From NCBI GenBank assembly GCA_037349105.1, contig JAYJMM010000063.1, forward strand, positions 744,001 through 808,000: a stretch of 64,000 nt of DNA, given 5' to 3'. The notes below the pieces were generated by a model. That model saw nothing but the letters and a program-made list of their open reading frames with translations. It did no database searches and was not told the origin of the DNA. Below, piece by piece: positions 44,935 to 55,500 of the stretch. The DNA is from Limnomonas spitsbergensis (taxonomy: Eukaryota > Chlorophyta > Chlorophyceae > Chlamydomonadales). The first letter of the stretch is position 1. Each line of letters opens with the position of its first letter. Position numbers and translations under genes: made by a program.

Positions 44935-47900
44935 TTAAAACACCCGCAACCGCCGGAGGAGGACAAAGCAGGACAGCGCCACGACGATCATCATCACCCT
45001 GAAGCAGCGACACACTGATCCCTATTCAGCACATCGCAACGAAACTGCGGTGTGGAACAAGACAGCAGATTGGGTCAGGGCGTAACGTTTATCTGACAGG
45101 ATAAGAATGGTGCATACCCGCTGGGCCCTGCTGAAAGCTCAGCCGCGAGGGGCTGGTAGGGCAATGACTAGGCTCAATTCCAGCTACCATGCACAGCCTG
45201 GACCATGGTGCAGCCATGCATGCCACCCTCCTATGTGAGGGGGGCAGGAACATGGAATCCGACGATCTAGACAGGGGGAGAGAGAGGATCGTATGGCGGG
45301 TTTGATCTGGCAGGTGATGAGGTGAATGCTTACCAAAATGCCAAGTAGCCAGCTGGGAATCCCGGAGGCTGACCCGCATGGTCTGGGTCCACGCCCCAAG
45401 TCAGCTCCGGGAGGATTTCAAAGTTAGTTCCTGCAGGCAAGAGGACATCACATCCTAGAGCACTCGAGCTAGTGAGCAGGCATCCGTCAGCAAAACACGT
45501 GCATGCATATATTCAAGTACCTCATTCTTATGGTAGCTCACCTAGTGCTACGGCCGAACGGGTGGCTTCCTTAATCCACGCCTATCGTTATTTATTTTTT
45601 CATGTATTTATCTCATTCTAAGCTTGACAGTTAGAGGCCCTATCCCAACACACGCCCCTGCGCACCGTAGATCCCAGCCAGGTATGTGAGAGGCAAGAAA
45701 ATGGTGGCTACCCCCGCCAGCATCTGTGAAGAAACCTGTCCACGGCAACAAGCAGGGAGCAACGAAAAAGCGTCATCAATAGCCAAGAATGTTCAAAGAG
45801 GACAACATTTACCGCGGGCAAGGGAGAGGGCCACAGCCCCGACCCCAAGTCCGCCCCCCACACCCTCCTTGCTCACCGACGTCTGGTACGCAAAGGGGGA
45901 AGGCCAGCCCTAACCCTGACCTGCCCCCATCCCTCCTTCCTCACCGAAGTCTGGTAAGAAGCCAGTGCAAACATGAGTTCAGACAGGTGCCTGAAGGACC
46001 CCACAAGCTCCTGCATCTGATCGATCCTCGCTTTCATGTCATCCTGCACAGGCACAGCAGGCAGCCTTTAGCCAGAGCATTTATTATTCAAGTCTTTTCT
46101 ATATTAGAGTATTTTATATATAGTATAGTCCTTTTCTATATTATAGTCTTTTATTTACTAGAGTCTTTTATATATTTGAGTATGTTTTGTCCCCCCAATA
46201 GCTCCCCCCCCCTTCAGCAAGAACAGTTATTTTCCTTCGTCTTTGTCTTCGTCCCCCCCGACCCCAAAACCGAACAGTTGGGCGCCCACACGGTCGGGAG
46301 CCTTTTCAAGCGGGGCCCAGAGGGTGTAAACCTCGTTGACAGTTTTCAGCCAGGGCATTAGCAACCGGGTGGTTCCAGCGGGCAAAAGCAACATCCCCAT
46401 CCCGTGTCACGACGCAGTGAGACGCAACATGCGCAGCCCTGTGAGGGTTTCCCAGCAGCCATGCACGACCTTGAAGGAATACCATGAGGTGTGACATGTG
46501 ACAAAATGACTAGGGCTTGCGTTGCACTGAGCGGAATAAGGAGGGGCTGACGCAACAGCCCACCTGCATCTCCTCCAGAAAGTCCATAGTGCTGTCCTGC
46601 ATCACTACTTTCAGCCAGGGCATCAGCAACCAGGTGGGTATAGCGGGCAAAAGCAACATCCTCATCCCGTGTCACGACGCGGTGAGACGCCCAGAGGTGT
46701 AATGTCATAGATAGACGGCCATGCAGACAGACGTCATGATCACGCGGGTGCGCCCGTCCCTGGCACACGATCGGCAGGGCGAGCCCCATCCCTGGGCAAA
46801 AGCAACATCCCCATCCCGTGTCACGACGCGGTGAGACGCAACAGCCCACCTGCACCTCCTCCAGGAAGTCCATGGTGCTGTCCTGCATCAGCCCCTTCAG
46901 GCCCGGCTCCTGCTGCGAGGCCCTCCGACTCCCACAGCCGCGGAGGCCACCACCCGCCGACGGATCCTCACCCTGCGACAGCAAGCTGTCCTGCATGCGC
47001 ATGCTGGCGGCAGCGTCCGAGGCCAGGGTCAGGAGGGAGCCTAGGATGCGCTCAGCCGGGAGCAGGTGCTGGCGCATGACGCCCAGCTCCTCCTGCATCA
47101 GGTGCAGCTGCCGCGTCTGCTGCGCGTCCTCTTTCTGCCGGGGACGCTCCTGGACGCAGCGCACGGAAGCCAGGCGCCAGTCAGCAATACCATCACCCAT
47201 CCCCACCAGGGCCCTTAGGAGTCCAGGAAGCAAGCACGCTACCCACGCCCCCAAAGTATAAAGGTATGCACAACCCTAAACCCTAAACCCTAAAGTATAC
47301 AGCTATACACAAGCCGCCCGCTCAGCGGCCGCAGTACGCACAGCCTGGTGTAGAGCAGCAGGGAAGAACCCATGTGGCTAAGCAGTGTCTAGCTCACGAC
47401 CCACCCATCCACTAAAGCGTCCAACATCTTCTCCGCGCACCTGCCCTCCTTACCCAACCCAGAGCCCATAGAGCCCACGCATGTCTGCCCCGCCCTGCCC
47501 TGCACATACCTGCCCCGCCCTGCCCAACCCAGAGCCCCGCTGACGTTTACCTGCCCCGCCCTGCCGTGCGCATACCGGCCCCGCCCTGCCCAACCCAGAG
47601 CCCCACTCACGCATACCTGCCCCCGCCCTGCCCTGCGCATACCTGCCCGCCCAAGAGCCCAAACATACCTGCCCAACCTGCCCAACCCACAGCCCCGCCT
47701 CTGCATACCTGCTTAAAGGTGCGCTCCTCACAGACCAGCAGCATCAGGCACATGACCCACCCATCCACTGCAGCATCCAGCATCTTCTCCGCGCACCTGC
47801 CTTTCCTGTCCAACCCACAGCCCCCGGCCGCTGGCGCATACCAGCTTGAAGGTGCGCTTCTCACAGACCAGAGCCTGCCTCCACAATCCACATACCTGCC

Positions 47901-50900
47901 TGAAGGTGCGCTCCTCACAGACCAGCAGCTCCCTCCGGTACTGCACCAGCACGCTGTCCACCTGCTGCACCAGGGACTCCACCATCTTGTAGAACAGGAA
48001 GCAAGGCCGGCCTGTGAGCTCCATAAGGTTGGCCTCGGGCCGCTGGAAGTAGGCGCGGACCTGCACCGGGCAGGGGACCGCTCTACTCACTCAACTTTTA
48101 TGTTTGGGTGGGAGGGTGGCTCTTTTTCTTTTTTCTCTCATTTTTTTCACTCCTCTTTCTCGGTATCCAACGAGGCGATTGGACGCCGTCGCGGCTGAGC
48201 CTTATGAGTACGTCCCACAGGTGCACACAACACCATCGAATCCACTCCAGAGACCAAGGCGCCCACTGGCAGGGCACTGCCGGCGCTGGAACAAGTGGTG
48301 GTCAAGGAGAGCGGACGTGATGGGGGGGGGGCGATCGGTGAGCATCAACCAATTCTGCCTCTGAAAACAATGCAGCAATCGCCCCCCTGCTAGGCGGCCG
48401 AGTACACGGTACCCACTTCTGAAGTTCGTCGCGCCCAAGTTTAGCGTTTTTGTAAAGGCTCATCATCCGAACCATGGCGTCCTTTCCTGCGCCATTGGTC
48501 AGCGTCGTGTGTTGGTTGCTAGCTCGGAGGGGGCACAGTTTGTATGCCTCCTGTCTTGGTGTCCGTAATTTAGCGGCCCGGTCTGGATTGCGGGCACTTG
48601 ATTGCCCCTTGCAGCACCCATGCTCCGCAGTGTTGGGTAATTCACCATCGTGGCGGTCGGTCTTTTGACATTGCCGCAGATATTTTACGGTGCTTCTATC
48701 AACATTTTGCCGTTTACGGTGTGTCACACCGCCTCATGTTACACCTGTGTCTCTTTCGTAGTGTCAGAGTCCAACACTGATGGACTGAAAAAAATAGGAA
48801 TTCTCACATAACGGAGCCTCCGCGAAGCACTGAAAACGCACCTCTGCAGTGATCTCTTCAAACCTACACCCTAACCAATAAACCCTAAACTGAAATTGCA
48901 CCTCTGCAGTGTTCTAAAAACGTCAAACCTAACCTCCTATCCCTAAACCCCAAACTGAAATCACACCTCTGCAGTGATCTCTGAAAACCTGATCCCTCAA
49001 CTCTTAACCCTAATCCCTTATCTGAAAGCGCACCTCTGCAGTGATCTCTGCTGCCACCGCTGCGTCGCGGAAGATGCTGATGCAGCAGGTGGGCGTCAGG
49101 AAGAAGCAGGTGCGATGCCAGTGCACCATGCTCAAGGCAGAGGGACGGGCGGCCCTCTTCCAGTTGTCGTGGGACTGCACGAGGGAGAGAAGCAGCGCGT
49201 CACGGCTTCTCTGTCAAGATTGTTCTGATGTTTTCCCATTGACCTTCCCACCAGCACACCAAAAAAGGGGGAGGGATTGCTGGCAGCATGTTGGCTAGTA
49301 GACATCTGGCGCCATATGTTCGCTGAGGCATCTGCCGTCAACAGGAATGTGTTTCACCCCCCCCCCAAATAAGATACATCTCCTAATGCAATAGCAGGAA
49401 AACTGCTCCATGAGCGTTCCTGCAGGTTCCGCAACCGATTAGGCTCAAGCATTCTGTTCACGCTTAGATCATGAGCCCCAGATTGCTGCATTGGTTCATA
49501 ATTGCGCCCGGAGCCTCTTTCAAGGTGCTTTAGCTACACTTCAGCCACGAACTGGCCTATAGCCGCCAGGCCTTGTTGCAGCAAAATGCTTGCAGCTTGG
49601 TGCACCAACATGTCTACGGCCGTCCAAGGTTTGGTCCCCATCCGCCCATTGGTGGCTACCTGGCGGCCCCCACAAGGTGCCCTGCCCAAGCCACAGCCCG
49701 CACATACCTGCTTGAAGGTGCACTCCTCACAGACCAGCAGCGTCAAGCACATGACCCACCCATCCACTGCAGTGCTCACTAGAAATAACACTGTCTGAGT
49801 CACCTCGTTAGTCAAGCCGAGGTGCAGCAGGTCGTGCAGTGTCCCTGTGCTGAGTCCTGCAGCCTTGCTGTACCGCTCACCGGCTGGGGGGGCTGTGGCA
49901 GCAAACAGCGGACACTGATGTTGGTGGGTGGAACGCATCTTTGCCTAGGATCTATCCTGTCAGGGGGCAAACCCTTCCCCTGCTTCCCCCCCACCCAGTC
50001 CAACCACCCCACAACCCTTTGCCCCCCCCCATCTTTGCCTAGGATCTATCCTGTTCGGGAGCAGCGAAACCAGGACACAAACAATAGGCTGTATATTTGT
50101 CAGTACATGTGCACATGTATATGTGTGAGTGTACATGTAAGTGTGTACATGTATATGTGTGAGTGTACATGTATGTGTGAGTGTACATGTAAGTGTACAT
50201 GTACTTGTGTACGTGTATGTACATGTGTAAGTGTACATGTATGTGTACTTGTCTGTACATGTGCAGACCCATCAGGAGCGAAAGAGCCTCTCCCTGCTAG
50301 TCCACAATGAAGTCCCTTCACAAGCCAGTCATGCAGCTCCGGCGGACTGGGCGGAACCCGCAGCCACATCCGCCCAGTCCCCCCGACCTGGCTCGCTGCG
50401 GCTCGTCTCTCCAAGCAATGGCTCTTGCAAGCTCCTCCTGCTGTTCGGGTGTCTCCCGATGATATGCCTGTCCTGGTAGATGTCTCGCCAGGGCAAGCCC
50501 CGATGACTCTGATGCTGCCCTTCCTCATCTACCGGCTGGACCACGACTTGGGTCTCCGAGGCCTCGGCTGCCTCCGCCTGGTGCGTGGCCGCGCTTGCGC
50601 CGCACGAGAAGGACAGCAGGGAGCAGTACAAGCTGCTGCTGTTCCGGTCCAGCTTGCAGCGGTGCGTGGCTGACATGGCGTCCAAGACCGAGAAGGGCAG
50701 CAGGTGGTACTGCTGTTGCAGGAGCCGCATGGCCTGCTCAAGGGTCAGGGAGGGTCGGGAGATGGCACCTGAAGAAGGGTAGATGCACAGGGTGGGTTGG
50801 CGCAGGTGGGTGGGGTTAAGGGTGGGAAACAGGGTGGGGCCGATGCGGGTGGGTGGGGTTAAGGGTGGGAAACAGGGTGGGGCCGGTGCAGGTGGATGGG

Positions 50901-52145
50901 GTTAAAGGTGGGAAACAGGGTAGGGCTGGTGCAGGTGGATGGGGTTAAGGATGGGATAAAGGGTGGGGCCGATGCAGATAAGTGGGGTTAAGGGTGGGGA
51001 AAAGGGTGGGGCCGATGCAGATAAGTGGGGTTAAGGGTGGGAAACAGGGTGGGGCCGGTGCAGGTGGGTGGGGTTAAGGGTGGGAAACAGGGTGGGGCCG
51101 ATGCAGGTGGGTGGGGTTAAGGGTGGGAAACAGGGTGGGGCCGGTGCAGGTGGGTGGGGTTAAGGGTGGGAAACAGGGTGGGGCCGGTGCAGGTGGGTGG
51201 GGTTAAGGGTGGGAAACAGGGTGGGGCCGATGCAGGTGGGTGGGGTTAAGGGTGGGAAACAGGGTAGGGCCGGTGCAGGTGGGTGGGGTCAGGGAGGGAA
51301 CAGGGTGGGGCCGGTGAGGTCTGCTGAGCAGAGGATAGGATTCTTGCATCTTCCTAGGAATCCTCGGGGATGGAGGGTCAACATAGTATGGCTCACAGGT
51401 GCGGCAAAACAGACTGACAGACCCCTCCTTTCTGTTACCCAAACCACTATTTTGGGGGGACAGGTTGAAATTACAATCAATATACTGGATCCGGTTTGTC
51501 AGAGATCGGTCTCCAGATCATTGATCCTTTCAAAACCCCAACTCTACTAGCACTCACCCTACCGTACTATCCTTAAGGCTGTGCGTGGTTGCTAGAACTT
51601 CGTAAAAACATGTGTCCATGACTAGCAGCAGACTGTTGGTAGCATGTATTCCTGTGATTGTGTCGAGGTACCTGGTCTTTAGGGTTTTGAATGCCACTCA
51701 GTACATCGGGCGCCAGATATCCTGAGGGGCATAGCATAACATGCCCCTTAGTCAGGATACAGAAGTTTAGTATCCTATGACAGGGTTGTCATGACTCAAA
51801 TCCGCGCATGGCAAATGGCAGCACTCTGTTCCGCTTACCGGCCTCTGGTTTCGCAATTGCAATCCAGCACTTGCCGCCTACGGCATTCTTGGTGTGCATG
51901 TCTGCCAGGGCTGCTCCCAGCTGCGCCTCTGAGGAACAGGTTTTGGCCCGACATTCATCCATGACGAAGTCACAGTCCTCCGTGATGACGGAGTAGTCAT
52001 AGACTACCGCAACGACGCACATGGAGGCCTCTGCGGCCAGCTTGTACTGCACATTGGATTCGTATCGGACTCTCTTTGATGAATGAAAGGAGGCCTGCAT
52101 GGCTTGAGGGGGATACTCCGAGCTGCCTCGACGGACGCGGGCCAT
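44935..52145 (-). CDS. CorA-type Mg2+/divalent-cation transporter, 9 exons, 488 aa
   Basis: CorA proteins are pentameric divalent-cation channels with two C-terminal membrane helices. Exons: 52145-51839, 50768-50533, 49174-49034, 48060-47896, 47149-46850, 46043-45945, 45723-45666, 45430-45334, 44998-44935. They total 1467 nt, exactly 489 codons, with all phases compatible. The cytosolic part shows LLQQQYHLLPFSVLDA..HRCKLDR (family L..F.LHPLA.EDV....QR.KLD), the strand segment CFFLTPTCCISIF, and the long helices around FYKMVESLVQQVDSVLVQYR and MDFLEEVQDDMKARIDQM. TM1 (residues about 417-435) reads MLAGVATIFLPLTYLAGIYG and continues as TNFEILPELTWG; TM2 is about 463-483 with basic RRLR at the end. 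The signature YGMNF is therefore YGTNF here, with the change spanning the exon 7/8 junction. The start ATG at 52145 is the first in frame; no earlier exon was recognised. The N-terminal 100 residues match nothing I recognise. Confidence 0.87.
45105..45312 (+). repeat. Family S repeat, copy 3, inside a CorA-gene intron
   Basis: GGTGCATACCCGCTGGGC, AATTCCAGCTACCATGCAC, GACCATGGTGCAGCCATGC and a terminal GGCGGGTTTGATC match copies 1 and 2. It sits between CorA exons 8 and 9, in antisense to the gene. Confidence 0.75.
45865..45900. repeat. Duplicated donor edge of CorA exon 6
   Basis: On the minus strand TACCAGACGTCG|GTGAGCAAGG at about 45868-45892 copies the real junction TACCAGACTTCG|GTGAGGAAGG at 45935-45956, about 65 bp away in the intron. 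Confidence 0.85.
46380..46850. repeat. Tandemly duplicated donor region of CorA exon 5
   Basis: A block running from AGCAACATCCYCATCCCG and TGTCACGACGC to CCCACCTGCAYCTCCTCC and AAGTCCATRGTGCTGTCC occurs at the true junction (46796-46885) and again at 46550-46690, with a further partial copy at 46383-46440. The duplicate carries the exon's last ~40 nt and the donor. Confidence 0.85.
46430..46540 (-). repeat. Dispersed repeat family E, copy 2 (inverted)
   Basis: Reverse complement of the block at 17503-17640, ending with TATTCCGCTCAGTG at about 46540. It is embedded in the CorA exon 5/6 intron. Confidence 0.75.
47490..47935. repeat. CCTGCCCYGCCC minisatellite and duplicated donor edges of CorA exon 4
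   Basis: GAAGGTGCGCTCCTCACAG with ACCAGCAG (minus strand: CTGTGAGGAGCGCACCTTC, the end of exon 4) recurs at about 47712-47745 and 47850-47875 beside the true copy at 47900-47930, and once more at 49712-49745. The flanking ACCCACCCATCCACTGCAG is duplicated with them. 47490-47700 is a C-rich array of CCTGCCCCGCCCTGCC. Confidence 0.88.
48830..49045. repeat. Four copies of CorA exon 3 donor edge with telomere-like spacers
   Basis: GCACCTCTGCAGTGATCTC recurs at about 48840, 48897 (variant GTTCTA), 48964 and the true junction 49030. Copies are separated by AACCCTAA-type motifs. Each keeps the donor GT on the minus strand. Confidence 0.88.
50095..50270. repeat. GTGTACATGTA low-complexity tract
   Basis: Alternating purine-pyrimidine sequence of GTGTACATGTATATGTGTGA units. 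Apparent Cys/Thr/His-repeat ORFs here are artefacts. It lies in the CorA intron between exons 2 and 3. Confidence 0.93.
50790..51318. repeat. 43-bp minisatellite, ~12 copies
   Basis: Unit GGGTGGGGCCGGTGCAGG, TGGGTGGGGTTAAGGG, TGGGAAACA with GGCCGATGC variants. It lies in the CorA intron between exons 1 and 2. Confidence 0.95.
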
Positions 52146-52586
52146 GTAAATCAACGCCGGTTTGTGCAGCCCGGTGCTGTCACTAGGCTTGCGGAGTGGC
52201 GTCTGCTAGCATTTGATGAGCATGTATACAGCAAAGACAAAATGTTGTCGAACCCAGATCAAAACGTTCCCGCCTGACTTCCCTCAACCTGCCCCGCCCA
52301 CACCTCTGGCCCACACCCAGCGCTCACGATATCATCATACTCAGGGAGCTGCAGTGAGCATGGTTAGACATGCACACGAAGATCACGCTTGAATTAAATG
52401 AAGTTGGCGCCCCATTTTTTTACTCTTCCACATTCTCAGCCCTCGGGGCAGCCTTGCAGTATCGCATGGCCCATCTGACATCCCTCCCAGCACGAGCCCG
52501 TGCAACCTTGAACCCAGCCTCAAACGTGAATCGCTCCCAGATCCGCAGCCTCAGCTGCACGCCTCCACCTGTACTGGGCCAGCCAC
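52146..52586. promoter_or_regulatory. Putative bidirectional promoter, CorA gene / TOPORS-like gene
   Basis: 441 bp separate the start codons of the divergent genes. No TATA box or named operator is evident. The call rests on position only, and either 5' UTR could contain an intron. Confidence 0.45.
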
Positions 52587-55500
52587 ATGGCTGAGTGCGC
52601 CATTTGCCTGAGCGACGTACCACCAGCGGACGAAGCTTTCCTACTGCCCCACTGCTACCACAAGTTCCACTATGCCTGCATCGCGGCCTGGACGCGCGCC
52701 CAGGAGCTGCACCCCAGGCAGCAGGAGGGAGCCCCAGTAGCCCAGCCCTGCCTGTGTCCACTGTGCAAGCGACCTTACACATGCATCCTCTACGACTGCG
52801 AGGACCGTGCTTTCAAGTGAGATGGGAAGCTGTGTTGGAAAGAGGGTTTCAAGAGAACGATGAATGCTGCATGGCTAGGGTGCATGGGACTCTGCATGGC
52901 TAGGGTGCATGGGACTCAGCAGCGGACTATGCAAACTGTTTCCCTTGCGTTTGTGGTTGTCACATCCAATTGTTTTTGTATGTGGCTCTTCTGTGAGAAT
53001 CCTGCTGGGGGTATGTGTTGCCTCCCTGCTGCTCACTTCTCTTCCATGCACATCTCAGACTGACCCCCTCCCTGCCCTCTCCCGCTGTCCTAGATGCCTT
53101 CACGTAAAAGGCGGCGGAGATTCGCCCCTGCTATCTTTAAGGAGCCTCTTGCAGCTCACTACAGACCAGCAGCGCCGGAGGTCCGTTTTCATGCGACTGC
53201 AAGAGACGACAGGTGCAGCTGCAACAAGCAGGGCTGTGACAGGAGCAGCTGCAACCAGCCGGGACACCATGGTAATGGCGACAACAAATTGGGACAGCAG
53301 GAGAGCAGCTGCTGGAGTTTCTAGCTGTGGGGGGCCCAGGGATGAGCCGGCTAATACATCCACGCGAGTGGGCCCACAGCAGGAGCAGGAGGGAGCAGCT
53401 GCGTTGTCAGCCACCCCAGCTGCCAGCAGCAGGAGCACGGCAGGGGCCTCTGCCGCTATGAAGGCCCGAGGGCTTGGAGGCGCAGGTGGGCTGGGGCTAC
53501 AGGCAGGAGCAGCTGCGTCGGCCGCTGCCAGCAGGGTTGAAGCTGGACGGGACTGCGAGCTTAGAAGCAGCGCAAGACCTGGCAGCGGCGGAGGAAGTGA
53601 CTGCACTAAACCGCCTGTGCAGGGCGGCAGCAACAGTGCCATTCGGGGAGGTGCTGGCGGGCCTGACTTTGCCGTTGCCCGGCGGCTGCGGCCTCCGCGG
53701 AAAACGAACGATCCTGTTGCCATGGAGTGGATGCGGAGGGATCTCCAGGTGCAGTCATCATCATGATGACGATGATCATGATCATCATGCCACTCATGAT
53801 CATCATTATCATCGTCATCATCATCATCATCATGCCACTCATGATCATCATCATCATCATCATCATCACCATCATCATCATGCCACTCACCATCATCATC
53901 AAGCCACTCGTTTTCAGCCCCTATTTTAGAATTTATGAACCAGTCGTAGGCGGTTAAAGAATGCGGGAATGAAGCACCAACAAGCTCCTCCACCTGGCCT
54001 TCTAGGACGGTAGCGAGACGCACAGCACCTGCATACCCCCTCCCCCCCTCCGATGTGCGGGCCGGACACATTCGTTCGAAACGATAAACAGTTGGTAGAA
54101 GTTAGTAGAAGTTCATAGCATACTGCATGTCCCCTCCTCCTCCTCCGATGTGCTGGCTTTAAGCTGGCACCCTCTTAAGATCTACTTCACCAACTTCCCC
54201 TTCTCCCGTCTCTCCATTTCAAGCTCTCTTGTTTAGGATTGTGCTCTTTGCTCTCTCTATTTCAAGCTATCTTGTGTAGGATTGTGCTCTTCACACTCCT
54301 TAGCTCTCCTCCAGACCTCCACCCTAGCTCTCCCGCTCAATCTCCCCGCCCTCACGAGCTCCCCAAACTCCTCCTCGCAGGCGTTGCTGTTACAGGACGA
54401 CGTGGAGCTCGTCCTGCAACATGCATGGGGCACGCTGCAAGCTGCCGCGGCAACCCCGGCGGCGGCGGCCCCGTCTCGGTCACTTGGATCAGCGGCCAAG
54501 GCTTCGGGAAAGCCCTGGTATGTTGGCTCTTCTCTTGTCAGGTGCGCACGGCCAGCTTTGCGTCCCCTCATCCATTCCTGAACCATGACCGTGTTTTTAT
54601 TCGTCTAGGTACAGCAGAGTGTACAGACCGATAGGGACCAAACCTTGACCGGTTGATGGCCGATGGCCTGGGCAGCAGGACCTGCTGCACCAGGCCCCCA
54701 CGGGCTCTGAACTGGCAGCAGGACTGGCCATCAGGACCTGAATCTGGACCTGAAACTGAAACTGAAACTGGAACTGAAACTGAAACTGAAACTGAAACTG
54801 AAACTGAAACTGAAACTGAAACTGAAACTGAAACTGAAACTGAAACTGAAACTGAAACTGAAACTGAAACTGAACCTGAACCTGAACCTGAACCTGAACC
54901 TGAACCTGAACCTGAACCTGAACCTGAACCTGAACCTGAACCTGAACCTGAACCTGAACCTGAACCTGAACCTGAACCTGAACTGGCTAGCAGGGCCTGC
55001 TGCACCAGGCCCCCACGGGCTGAACTGCAGCTGAGGTGCCCCCTTCAATAAGAAGTGCTGACTGATTGATTGCCCTGGGCTCATGTGAGGCCTTGAGGCC
55101 CCAAATGAGGGGCGTGGATGTGGCATGTTTGGACCCGTGCATATTCATATTGTCCTTTTGTCTCACGCTCAATGTTTGTCATCAGCTTCCTTCTTTGTTC
55201 CCCATGGCTGTGTGTGATAGTCACACTTTGTAACACTGGCAGCTCCCAGTCTGGCAGGCCCACGACTGGAAGAGTGGAAGAGTGGCAGACTGGCTGGTTG
55301 TTAAGCAGACTGGCTGGTTGTCAAGCAGACTGGCACATCTTATTCTGACAGCTCCTAAATTTGTTATGTTCGGGATCATGGAGCCCTGTGGATGTCCCCT
55401 TTGGTCTCACATTTTCATCCAGACAATCCACTCTGGTGTCTAGGCCCTTTTCGCTGAATAAAAGCACATTGAATCATTACCTCCATGGCCTCGAGAGTTG

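Noticed and set aside
44935..52145. Initial idea of a KICSTOR subunit, strumpellin or ciliary protein
   Set aside because: Once the terminal exons were read (FLPLTYLAGIYG, FEILPELTW, final hydrophobic helix) only the CorA family fits.
53606..53957. Met/Ile/His/Asp-rich ORFs on both strands
   Set aside because: Translation of an ATC/ATG triplet repeat in a TOPORS intron.
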